Shown piece by piece: positions 1 through 6,701 of a stretch of DNA of 38,678 nucleotides (its first letter is position 1; each line of letters opens with the position of its first letter). The DNA is from Deltaproteobacteria bacterium (GTDB lineage: Bacteria > Myxococcota_A > Polyangia > DRWM01): positions 1-38,678 of the forward strand of contig JAFDER010000062.1 of assembly GCA_019310245.1 (NCBI GenBank), written 5' to 3'. Below the pieces are notes generated by a model. The model worked only from the letters and a program-made list of their open reading frames with translations. It was not told the DNA's origin and searched no databases. Made by a program: the position numbers and the translations under genes.

Positions 1-207
1 GGGCTCGGCATAGAACGTGAAGCGCTTGATGAGCGCTTCGATGGCTGGCCGCGAGCCGTCCTCGACGAGGCCCTGGAGGGCGCCCTGGCGCTCCTCGGCA
101 GGTGTGAACTTGTTGTGCGCCTTCTTGATGCGCCGCTTCAGGGTCCATGAAAGCCCGTCCTCGGACTTGGCCCCTTCCTTCTTCTTGAATAAATCGAACA
201 GGCCCAT
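1..207 (-). CDS. HEAT-repeat protein, C-terminus beyond window (partial)
   Basis: This frame is not in the ORF track because it runs off the left edge. It starts at the ATG at 207 and stays open for 69 codons. The N-terminus reads MGLFDLFKKKEG, then a basic helical stretch, then a segment (ALQGLVEDGSRPAIEALIKRF) with the spacing of a HEAT/PBS-lyase-type repeat. Such repeats form protein-binding solenoids, usually cytoplasmic; no signal peptide is seen. The start lies 17 bases after the stop of the cache/HAMP sensor gene on the same strand, so the two are probably co-transcribed. No strong Shine-Dalgarno sequence precedes it, which fits coupling to the upstream gene. The specific role cannot be told from this fragment. 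Confidence 0.75.
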   Translation of the reverse strand, partial: MGLFDLFKKKEGAKSEDGLSWTLKRRIKKAHNKFTPAEERQGALQGLVEDGSRPAIEALIKRFTFYAEP

Positions 208-224
208 GTTAGCGCCACTGGCAA

Positions 225-1880
225 CTACGGGATGTGAAACGGCTTGTAGTTGATCTTGTTGCCCTGGATCTGGATGACGAAGCGGACCATCCTGCCCGGC
301 TGCTTTGCGAGGATGTTCTGCTCGGTCTCCTTGAGCTTGGCCACGAACTGCTCGTAGGTGACGGCGTTCGGATCCTCGCCCAGCTGCGTCTTTGCGGCCT
401 GGAGCTCCTGGTACGTGCGCTGGTAGTACTGCTCTTCGGGCTCGACGGCCAGGCTCTCTGGAGTCGGCTCCGAACCGTGTGCCATGAACTCCTCCTCGGT
501 CGTTGCCCGCTGGCGGCCTCCGTCGTCATCCTCCTCGTCATCCTCCATCAGCGTGTCGAGCATCTGGTTGATGAGATAGCTCAGTCCGCCGACCTCCGTG
601 CTCTTGATCTCCCACCGGTGCTCCCAGTTGCCCTCGTTGACGGTCCTGATCTCCGCCTCGAGCTGCTCCACGGGCTTGAGGACGCTGTTGGAGACGATGA
701 GCCCGAGCAGCACCACCAGGATCATGGACACGGCCGTTCCGATGGCGATGAGCCAGAGCTTGTCGAGGGGGGTCCGGGCCTTGGCCTGGTCGCGCATCAC
801 GGCGAACACGAGATCTCCGGCACCGAACTGCCAGCTCTCGAGCACGGGCGCCACCCGCATGAGGTACGGGGTGTCCCCCAGGTTTGCCTCGAAGGAGGCG
901 GAGGCCTGGCCCTTGGCTACCACGCTCTGGATCCAGGCCATCTCCTCGATGAGGTTGCCCGATCCGGGCGCCGCCGCGCCCTCGGTGTGCACGCTCTTGA
1001 GGGCCGCCGTGATCTGCTTGGCGCTCTCCTCGTCCCCGAGGCTCGTCGAGTAGGCCTGGTAGAACTCCTTGCCCTTCTTGCCCTTGACCCTGTAGAAGAT
1101 TGCCGTCTCGCCCCCGAGCTCCTCTCGCTGGACCTGCATGAGCCCGTTGTCCACGTCGAATCCGATGAACAGGGCTCCGATGAGCTTGCCCTTTCGGTAG
1201 ACGGGTGCGGCGGCCGCCAGGAGGAGCTTCGTCTCGTAGACTCCCGCCTTCGTGACCTTGCCGGAGGAGTCCCTCTCCTCGGGCGCGATCACGTCCCTGA
1301 ACTTCACCACGTCCCACCGCGGCCGCCCGTTGAGGGCCCAGCGGATCAAGGGGTAATCCTTCTCCCAGACCTGTCCGACCAGCTCCCGCGGGCTGCCGTC
1401 GCGGGCGATCACGGTGCCCTCGAGCGTGGTCAGCACCACGATCGTCGGCTTGCGGTACCAGGGTTCGAAGTCGAGGAATTCCTCCGCGGCGTACTTGTCG
1501 CACAGCAGGAAAGCCTGGTCGTGGAGCACGGTCTTGGCCTTCTCGTCCACTTCCTTCTTTGTTGCCTTGAGGGCGGTGGTGTCGTCCGTGCTCTGGGCCT
1601 GGAGCAGGGCCGTCTCGGCATCGGCCATATTGAGCTGCAGGTCCTCGGGCAGCTCCCACACCTTCGGAGTTCCCTCCTGCGTGGCCAGCTGATCCGCCTT
1701 CATCATGAGGGCGTAGCCGTGGATCTTGAACAGATCCTCGAATGCGAGGGAGGACTCCCGGATGCTCTCCTCTTCCTTCTGTGCGATGTCACCGCCGAGC
1801 AGGAACTTGAGCAAGAGGTGGGATGAGAACCCGAGTAGTGCCACGATGACCAGATTCGTGAGGATGACTTTTGCTCGCAT
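225..1880 (-). CDS. Membrane sensor: periplasmic cache-like domain, HAMP, MXAN_5187-type C-terminus
   Basis: 551 residues. A first membrane helix lies at about 7-28, followed by a large extracytoplasmic region to about 371 that resembles double-cache sensors (segments such as VLTTLEGTVIARDG and AAAPVYRKGKLIGALFIGFD). A second helix at 376-398 leads into a HAMP linker at about 398-448. After an acidic stretch (DDEEDDDGG) a 65-residue C-terminal domain (YYQRTYQELQAAK...FVIQIQGNKINYKP) resembles what I recall as the MXAN_5187 C-terminal domain of myxobacteria; that match is from memory. No kinase, cyclase or methyl-accepting domain follows, so the output is unknown. The start has a good ribosome site (GGGGAGG, 6 bases before ATG) and a plausible promoter. 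It is divergent from rnc and upstream of the HEAT gene. Confidence 0.8.
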   Translation of the reverse strand: MRAKVILTNLVIVALLGFSSHLLLKFLLGGDIAQKEEESIRESSLAFEDLFKIHGYALMMKADQLATQEGTPKVWELPEDLQLNMADAETALLQAQSTDDTTALKATKKEVDEKAKTVLHDQAFLLCDKYAAEEFLDFEPWYRKPTIVVLTTLEGTVIARDGSPRELVGQVWEKDYPLIRWALNGRPRWDVVKFRDVIAPEERDSSGKVTKAGVYETKLLLAAAAPVYRKGKLIGALFIGFDVDNGLMQVQREELGGETAIFYRVKGKKGKEFYQAYSTSLGDEESAKQITAALKSVHTEGAAAPGSGNLIEEMAWIQSVVAKGQASASFEANLGDTPYLMRVAPVLESWQFGAGDLVFAVMRDQAKARTPLDKLWLIAIGTAVSMILVVLLGLIVSNSVLKPVEQLEAEIRTVNEGNWEHRWEIKSTEVGGLSYLINQMLDTLMEDDEEDDDGGRQRATTEEEFMAHGSEPTPESLAVEPEEQYYQRTYQELQAAKTQLGEDPNAVTYEQFVAKLKETEQNILAKQPGRMVRFVIQIQGNKINYKPFHIP

Positions 1881-1924
1881 GGGGGCCTCCCCGAGGCTTG
1901 CCGGCTTGCCGGCTCGATCCGCTT

Positions 1925-1952
1925 ATTGTAAGAGTTAGATAATGTCTATCAA
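1925..1952 (-). promoter_or_regulatory. Candidate sigma-70-type promoter for the cache/HAMP gene
   Basis: On the minus strand TTGATA (1952-1947) is followed after 16 bases by TACAAT (1930-1925); each box has one mismatch to consensus. The -10 box is 44 bases upstream of the ATG at 1880. The same stretch holds a short inverted repeat GATA-N5-TATC that could be an operator. This is prediction from motif and position only. Confidence 0.45.
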
Positions 1953-1972
1953 TTCCACTACCTGATGACAAG

Positions 1973-2662
1973 ATGAAGTATGATCTAGATGATCTCGTCG
2001 ATGTTCTCGGCCACAGGTTTCGTGATCCGTCGATTCTCATCAACGCCCTGACCCATAGCTCCTACCACAACGAACACCCGGACATGCCCTCGAACGAGCG
2101 GCTGGAATTCCTTGGCGACTCCATCCTCGGATTCGTGGTCTCCGAGATGCTCTTCAGGAGCTATCCCGGGCTCGATGAAGGACCGCTCACGGCCCGCAAG
2201 GCAAGCGTCGTCGGCGGTGCGCACCTCGGGACGGTGTCCCGGAGGATCGGTCTGGAGCGCTACCTGCTCCTGGGCCAGGGGGAGCAGCGCCAGGAGGACG
2301 TGAAGCACTCGATCCTGGCCGACGCCCTCGAGGCCGTGATCGCGGCCGTGTTCCTGGATGGGGGGATCCGGGCTGCCCGGTCGTTCGTGCGCAGGCATCT
2401 CGGAGCAGCCGTCCACGAGAGGGACGAGAACCTTCCCCGGGACTTCAAGTCGGAGCTCCAGGCCCGCGTGCTGGCCGATGCCGGCGCCCTTCCTCACTAC
2501 AGGCTCCTCGAGGAGGCCGGCCCCGATCACCTCAAGGAGTTCGTCTTCGAGGCGTCCATGCCGGGCGGGCCGTGCGCAACAGGTACTGGCCTCTCCAAGA
2601 AGGCCGCCCAGCAGGCCGCGGCCGCGGCTCTTCTCGAAGTCCTGGAGGAGGCGCCCCGCTAG
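1973..2662 (+). CDS. rnc: Ribonuclease III
   Basis: 229 residues, normal for bacterial RNase III, a homodimeric endonuclease that cuts double-stranded RNA during rRNA and mRNA processing. The family signature NERLEFLGDSIL is at 41-52 and contains the catalytic acidic residues. A second acidic motif, DALEAVIAAVFLDGG, is at 117-131. A double-stranded RNA-binding domain fills about 157-227, starting at DFKSELQ and ending in the typical KKAAQQAAAAALLE helix. The ATG at 1973 gives the expected N-terminus, although the ribosome site is weak. It is transcribed away from the sensor gene and meets the HAMP protein gene tail to tail with a one-base gap and no visible terminator. The usual neighbours (era, lepB) are absent. 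Confidence 0.97.
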   Translation: MKYDLDDLVDVLGHRFRDPSILINALTHSSYHNEHPDMPSNERLEFLGDSILGFVVSEMLFRSYPGLDEGPLTARKASVVGGAHLGTVSRRIGLERYLLLGQGEQRQEDVKHSILADALEAVIAAVFLDGGIRAARSFVRRHLGAAVHERDENLPRDFKSELQARVLADAGALPHYRLLEEAGPDHLKEFVFEASMPGGPCATGTGLSKKAAQQAAAAALLEVLEEAPR

Positions 2663-2663
2663 G

Positions 2664-3470
2664 TTACTCGAGCGCGGCTTCCATGGAGTCCTTGAAGGTG
2701 CGCAGCTCCTTGGCGATCGCCCTGCGCTTCTCCTCGCCCTCGGCCTTGTCGAGCTCGTCGAGCAGCTTCGCCACGCGCTTCGCCTCGTCGCTCTGGTGCT
2801 TGCGGAGCTTCTCGATCATCGAGTTGAAGGCGTCGAAGAGCTCCCACATCTCGTCGCCCTTGCGAAGAGCGCCGGCGATGTGCAGGCTGTCGCCGTCCAC
2901 CTCGCTCATCAGCTTCCTGATCTTGTACATGGGTCCGGCGATCTTGTGCGTCGTGTAGATGGAGATGAGGAAGAGGAAGAGCATGAAGGTGATGCCGAAC
3001 AGCGCGAGGAGCAGGGGCAGCTGCCGGGCCCGCTTCTTGAACTCCGCGCTCTCCTTCTCCATGTTTCGCGCCTGCTCGTCCATGGCCTCGGCCTTGGCCT
3101 TGACGTCCTCGACTGGCTTCTTCATGTCCTCGACGAATTTCTTGGTGACCTCGGGGTCCTGGAAGTAGTCGTCGGCCAGGGCCTGTGCGATGATGATCTC
3201 CGAGTTCTCCTGGCTGACCTTGGCCGCGTCCGCGCTGGCGCGTGCAGCCGTTGCGGTTCCTTCCGTTGCCTTCGCATTCTCCGTGACCGTTGCCAGCACC
3301 TGCTGGTAGAGCAGGCCTCCCAGCGCCGCGATGAGGACCAGGCTCAGTCCCATGATCATCATCGTGTACTTGAGCTGGAACCGCTGGTCGATCATGTAGT
3401 TGCGCAGCTTGCGCTTGTAGCGCACGGGCTTGCCAGTGCCCTGGGAATGTGAAGTTTTGCTCATCCCCAC
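2664..3470 (-). CDS. HAMP-domain membrane protein without output domain
   Basis: 268 residues. A basic cytoplasmic N-terminus with the motif RNYMIDQRFQLKY precedes membrane helix 1 (about 35-57). A mainly helical extracytoplasmic region of about 90 residues follows, then membrane helix 2 (about 150-173), a HAMP-like linker from about 174 (ending NSMIEKLRKHQSDEAKRV) and a charged coiled-coil tail. There is no kinase, receptor-signalling or cyclase module. Proteins of this shape are, to my knowledge, common in myxobacteria, but their function is not established. The gene lies 34 bases after the exported HEAT-repeat gene on the same strand, so they probably share a transcript. Its stop TAA is one base from the rnc stop. 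Confidence 0.8.
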   Translation of the reverse strand: MGMSKTSHSQGTGKPVRYKRKLRNYMIDQRFQLKYTMMIMGLSLVLIAALGGLLYQQVLATVTENAKATEGTATAARASADAAKVSQENSEIIIAQALADDYFQDPEVTKKFVEDMKKPVEDVKAKAEAMDEQARNMEKESAEFKKRARQLPLLLALFGITFMLFLFLISIYTTHKIAGPMYKIRKLMSEVDGDSLHIAGALRKGDEMWELFDAFNSMIEKLRKHQSDEAKRVAKLLDELDKAEGEEKRRAIAKELRTFKDSMEAALE

Positions 3471-3504
3471 CCCTCCTGGTGATATCGATCCCGAACCTGC
3501 GTGT

Positions 3505-4506
3505 CTACTTGCCCTTCTTCTTCCCGCCCTTTTTCTTCTTCTTCTTTTTCTTCTTGCCCTTGCTCGTCTTGATCTCTTTCTTGAAGTGATTCCAGAGATC
3601 TTCCGTGAGGCCGTTCATGGCGCTGAGCATGGCTGAGTAGACAAGGTCCTTTCGCCTCGAGGCGTTCATATTGCCCGAGCTCTCGACGCTTGCGGCTCCA
3701 GTGGCCGAGAGCATCATCGCCATGTTGCCGTCGCTGGTGAGCACGACCATCTGCAGCTTCGCCGACGCCTGGTTCTTCTTCTCGTCCAGCTTGAGCTTGC
3801 TCACGCTGCCGGTCAGCGTGTAGGCGGTCAGCCCCTTCTTCTTCGCCTTCTTCTTGATGGATTCCGCGCCCTCGCCGTCCGGCTGAACGACGACGGCCGA
3901 CATCTTGCCGAGCTTCTTCTTGAGCGTCTTCTTGATGTACTTCTTTGGTTCGAGGTCTGCGAAGTCCTTCGCCTTCTTGTCTCCCCACGCCCCGATGCCC
4001 ACGTAGAACGTGTCCGGAAGGTCCTCGGCCTCCATCCCCTCGTCGTCGAGTCCGAGGAGCGCGGCAGTGTCGTCGCCCGCCGCGCTCTTCTTCTCGATCT
4101 TGCTGATCGAGGCATTTGCCTGCTTCTTGACCTCCGAGATCTTGTCCTTCGCGAGCTTCTTGAGCGTCGGCAGGGCCTTGGCGTCGCCGATGTTGCCGAG
4201 GGCCGTTGCCACCATGAGCCTCACCGACTCGTTCTTGTCCACCGCAGCGGCCATGAGGGCCTTGAGGATGGCGGATTTCTCCTTCACGTGCGTGGTCGTC
4301 GTCGCGATCTGGCCCAGCGTCTTGACTGCCTGGACGCGGGAACGGAAGTTGCCGCTGTTCTTGAGGAGCTCGGCGAGGTACTCGGTGCGCGAGTCCGCCA
4401 TGGCCCGGGGCGCTGCCGTGCAGAGACAGAGGGCGAGGAGGCTCGCTATTGCGACTCTTACCTTCACGAAATGACGTGTGTTCGATGACAAATCGGTTCT
4501 TTTCAT
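3505..4506 (-). CDS. Exported HEAT-repeat protein with polylysine tail
   Basis: 333 residues from the ATG at 4506. The longer ORF in the track starts at 4599, but its extra 31 residues look non-coding, whereas the ATG at 4506 opens a convincing signal peptide (basic start, hydrophobic VRVAIASLLALCLCTAA, cleavage near AMA-DS). GGGG lies upstream at a usable distance. Residues of about 45-150 carry two to three HEAT repeats (RVQAVKTLGQIA; SVRLMVATALGNIGD). The C-terminal half is an unassigned mixed domain (VGIGAWGDKKAKDF...AYTLTGSVSKLKLDEKK). The end is strikingly basic, with nine lysines in a row then GGKKKGK. Expected location is periplasmic or outer surface. Function unknown. Confidence 0.8.
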   Translation of the reverse strand: MKRTDLSSNTRHFVKVRVAIASLLALCLCTAAPRAMADSRTEYLAELLKNSGNFRSRVQAVKTLGQIATTTTHVKEKSAILKALMAAAVDKNESVRLMVATALGNIGDAKALPTLKKLAKDKISEVKKQANASISKIEKKSAAGDDTAALLGLDDEGMEAEDLPDTFYVGIGAWGDKKAKDFADLEPKKYIKKTLKKKLGKMSAVVVQPDGEGAESIKKKAKKKGLTAYTLTGSVSKLKLDEKKNQASAKLQMVVLTSDGNMAMMLSATGAASVESSGNMNASRRKDLVYSAMLSAMNGLTEDLWNHFKKEIKTSKGKKKKKKKKKGGKKKGK

Positions 4507-4562
4507 ATACCACATTCCCCGGTCCCGATAAACAGTGGTCGTGATGCGGGGCGTGAGGAAGC

Positions 4563-4619
4563 CCCTCCCGTCTGAAATTGGACAGACGGATCGCGTCATT
4601 GATTCACGCGACGGGAGGG
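4563..4619 (-). promoter_or_regulatory. Overlapping inverted repeats between atpE and the HEAT-repeat gene
   Basis: A perfect 10-base inverted repeat, CCCTCCCGTC at 4563-4572 and GACGGGAGGG at 4610-4619, encloses two smaller ones: CCGTCTG/CAGACGG (4568-4574 and 4583-4589) and CGCGT/ACGCG (4592-4596 and 4606-4610). The outer stem and the first inner stem use the same bases, so they cannot form together. In RNA this would sit after atpE and in the leader of the HEAT-repeat gene. No run of U follows, so it is not a classic intrinsic terminator. It could be an attenuator, a processing site or a folded leader. Confidence 0.35.
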
Positions 4620-4729
4620 ATCATCGACACGGAGAATGGCTCTGGCGTGAACGCGGGCGCATCGCCCGGGCCAGGACGTGCGGCCCCTGCGGCCTGGAAA
4701 GGCCTGGGGGTGGTGTGTGTGGGACTGTC

Positions 4730-5053
4730 CTAGATCTTTCCGAGGAGCATGAACGCGATGAGCAGCGCGTAGAGCACCAGGGATTCGATCAGGGCCAGAG
4801 CCAGGATCATCGCCGTGAACAGCTTGGGCTGGATCCCCGGGTTGCGCGCCATTCCCTCGAGGGCCGCCGCGGCCGCCCGGGCCTGGCCGAGCGCTCCGCC
4901 GAACGCCGCGAGAGCGATGCTCAGGCCGGCGGCCAGTCCGATGATCTGGTTGGCTCCCGCGCTCGCCTCGCCCTCGGCAAGGCCGAGCAGCGGGAAGAGC
5001 ATGAGTGTGAGGAACGTTCCAACTCCTGCGAGAATCCTGGTTCGATGGGTCAT
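4730..5053 (-). CDS. atpE: ATP synthase F0 subunit c
   Basis: 107 residues from the ATG at 5053, which has a strong ribosome site (GAGGAGG). The rotor-ring subunit has two membrane helices. The ion-carrying glutamate is in ALIESLVLY in helix 2, and helix 1 has the glycine/alanine-rich face ending GALGQARAAAAALEGMARNP. The length exceeds the usual 75-85 because of a hydrophobic N-terminal extension (about 1-26) that looks like a cleavable signal or additional helix. Such extensions are known in some other bacteria. Helix 1 has a Gln at the position of Q32 and helix 2 has Glu-Ser, both also found in sodium-binding c-rings. Last gene of the F0 operon, 53 bases after atpB. Confidence 0.95.
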   Translation of the reverse strand: MTHRTRILAGVGTFLTLMLFPLLGLAEGEASAGANQIIGLAAGLSIALAAFGGALGQARAAAAALEGMARNPGIQPKLFTAMILALALIESLVLYALLIAFMLLGKI

Positions 5054-5106
5054 TTTGTCTCCTCCTCGCGTGCCGCTTCGAGGCAGCACGTATTGATCAA
5101 GGCTTC

Positions 5107-5904
5107 TCAGTGCGATTCCTCGTGGCTCTCCAGGGCCATTCCGATGTACGTCATGGACAGGAGAATGAAGACGAGCGTCTGGACGACGGCGACGAGCACT
5201 CCCAGGAGCATCACCGGCAGCGGCACCAGCAGGGGCACGAGGCCGAGGAACACGGCCGCCACGGTGTGGTCCGCCGTCATGTTGCCCATCAGGCGGATGG
5301 AGAGCGACATCGGCCTGACGAGGTGGCCGATGGCCTCGACCACGAGCATGAAGAGCATGAGCGGCAGGGCGTACCACTTCACGATCGGGCCGAGAAATTC
5401 CTTGAAGTACGAGATGCCATGCTCCTTGACCCCGAAGATGTGCGTGGCGAAGAACACGCAGATGGCGCACGCCAGCGTGGTGTTCCAGTTCGACGTGGGC
5501 GGAGCGAGCCCGGGGATGAACCCGGAGAAATTGTTGAAGAAGATGAAGAAGGCGCAGGTGCCGATGAGGGGGAAGAGCGTACGGGCGGCCTTGCGGCCCA
5601 TGAGGTCCTCCGCGAACCCGAGCACCACCTCCATGAAGATCTCGCAGAAGGTCCGGATCGTGAGCTTCGTCTCGGGCTCGATGGCCTTGTGCACGTCGCT
5701 CACCGCGGAGCGGACGACTACGCCGATCAGGAAGAGCACCACCAGGACGAACAGGGCGCCGATCACGTGCTGGAGGTCGAGCTCGCCACCCGACAGGGTC
5801 CTTCCCCAGCCCTCACCCAGGGTGCCGTTGAGCCAGGCGCTCAGCGCCCGGACCCAGTTGTCGTAACCGGGCAGGAAGGCCCAGAAGGTGGTGTGCTCAG
5901 GCAT
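5107..5904 (-). CDS. atpB: ATP synthase F0 subunit a
   Basis: 265 residues with five to six membrane helices. It is the stator subunit that forms the two ion half-channels against the c-ring. The family motif with the essential arginine is RPMSLSIRLMGNM in the penultimate helix region, and the upstream loop PPTSNWNTTLA matches the conserved P-T-x-x-N-x-T stretch. The usual GNMYAGE continuation is GNMTADH here. The start overlaps the end of the atpI-like gene by 8 bases, so translation is likely coupled. The F1 genes (atpA, atpD and others) are not in this window. A separate F0 operon is, as far as I know, common in deltaproteobacterial relatives. Confidence 0.97.
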   Translation of the reverse strand: MPEHTTFWAFLPGYDNWVRALSAWLNGTLGEGWGRTLSGGELDLQHVIGALFVLVVLFLIGVVVRSAVSDVHKAIEPETKLTIRTFCEIFMEVVLGFAEDLMGRKAARTLFPLIGTCAFFIFFNNFSGFIPGLAPPTSNWNTTLACAICVFFATHIFGVKEHGISYFKEFLGPIVKWYALPLMLFMLVVEAIGHLVRPMSLSIRLMGNMTADHTVAAVFLGLVPLLVPLPVMLLGVLVAVVQTLVFILLSMTYIGMALESHEESH

Positions 5905-6298
5905 CGCCCTTCACCTCCGCTGCGGTATCCCCTTCGTTCGAGCCACGGCCGCCCGTTCCCAGGATGGCGACGGTCAGCAGGATGCCGCAGGGCATGGCGC
6001 TCAGGCCCACGGCAACGCCCACGCCGCTCAGTTCGAGGATCGTGACCGAGACGAGCACCAGCGCCGCGATCGCGACGAGCTTGAATCCCATGAGAACGGC
6101 CATGAGGGGGCGGTTGCCGCCTCCCTCGCCGACGAGCCTGCGTCCGATGACATGCAGGCCCACCCAGCTTGCTGATGCGATCGCGGCGCCGCACAGAGCG
6201 CCGGCGGCGACCTCGTACAGCCCCGCCAGGGCCAGTGCGCCCGAGGCCAGTGCACCGATCGCCGGGACGGCCAGACCCGTGGCTCGCAGGACGTTCAT
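5897..6298 (-). CDS. AtpI-like ATP synthase-associated membrane protein (subunit I family)
   Basis: 133 residues from the ATG at 6298. The track's longer ORF begins 21 residues earlier, but the ATG at 6298 overlaps the stop of atpZ as ATGA, the typical coupled arrangement. Four hydrophobic helices are evident (about 8-28, 30-52, 68-89 and 95-116), with a charged C-terminal tail. Position between atpZ and atpB and the four-helix shape fit the ATP synthase subunit I/AtpI family, thought to help assemble the c-ring. Sequence motifs in this family are weak, so the call rests mostly on context. Its end overlaps atpB by 8 bases. Confidence 0.65.
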   Translation of the reverse strand: MNVLRATGLAVPAIGALASGALALAGLYEVAAGALCGAAIASASWVGLHVIGRRLVGEGGGNRPLMAVLMGFKLVAIAALVLVSVTILELSGVGVAVGLSAMPCGILLTVAILGTGGRGSNEGDTAAEVKGDA

Positions 6299-6567
6299 CT
6301 CTGCTGCCCGTTCTCCTCTTCCGAGTTCCCGTCGTTCATCTCGCGCTTGATCACGCGCCACAGCGCCTTGCCGGCGGCTGCGACCCCTACTGAGAACCCC
6401 ACGATCATGATGATCGGATAAGTGTCAAGTTTGTTGTCCGCAAAATACCCGACAAGGAGACCCACGACGATGCATCCCGCGACCTCGAGTCCGACCGACG
6501 CCGTGAACCAGGCGTTGCGCCACGCTTTGTCTTTCTTTCGTGGGTCATCCTTGCGATAGAATTTCAC
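6295..6567 (-). CDS. atpZ: AtpZ/AtpI-family protein
   Basis: 90 residues with two membrane helices. A charged N-terminus leads into GLEVAGCIVVGLLVGYFADN, where the G-x-x-x-G-Y-x-x-D pattern is characteristic of the AtpZ (F1F0-ATPase_subunit) family, and then YPIIMIVGFSVGVAAAGKALWR. The start is a GTG at 6567 preceded by GGAAAA; a nearby ATG (6572) is out of frame. It is the first gene of the F0 operon, and the stop TGA overlaps the ATG of the next gene. Proteins of this family associate with the F0 sector and have been linked to c-ring assembly or to magnesium/calcium transport. Confidence 0.85.
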   Translation of the reverse strand: MKFYRKDDPRKKDKAWRNAWFTASVGLEVAGCIVVGLLVGYFADNKLDTYPIIMIVGFSVGVAAAGKALWRVIKREMNDGNSEEENGQQR

Positions 6568-6583
6568 TTCATTTTCCGGCCGA

Positions 6584-6613
6584 AAAATAGCATGGCACCG
6601 AAGTGAGGGTCAA
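6584..6613 (-). promoter_or_regulatory. Candidate promoter of the F0 operon
   Basis: On the minus strand TTGACC (6613-6608) is followed after 18 bases by TATTTT (6589-6584), which is preceded by TGC and so forms an extended -10 box. The GTG start of atpZ is 16 bases further on, giving a short leader. The divergent gene sctQ starts at 6702, and no convincing promoter was seen for that direction. Confidence 0.4.
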
Positions 6614-6701
6614 CCTAAATCATTCATCGATTTCGCAGTTGCTAACTCACCCACACTCCGGTAAGTTATTGTGGCTCCGGGCCATGATGGGGGAGGTTGA
6701 A

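Noticed and set aside
17-253. 78-residue plus-strand ORF at the left edge
   Set aside because: It lies antisense to the partial HEAT-repeat gene (1-207) whose protein has clear repeat character.
234-1826. 530-residue plus-strand ORF
   Set aside because: Antisense to the cache/HAMP gene; composition (Leu, Val, Glu, His, Arg) is typical of GC-driven shadow frames, with no domain.
2655-2670. Intrinsic terminator between the convergent rnc and HAMP genes
   Set aside because: The stops are one base apart and no hairpin with T-run is visible; the other convergent junctions (11992-12004, 27263-27275) also lack one.
3461-4513. 350-residue alternative frame over the exported HEAT-repeat gene
   Set aside because: Arg/Gly/Gln-rich shadow; the frame 3505-4506 has signal peptide and HEAT repeats.
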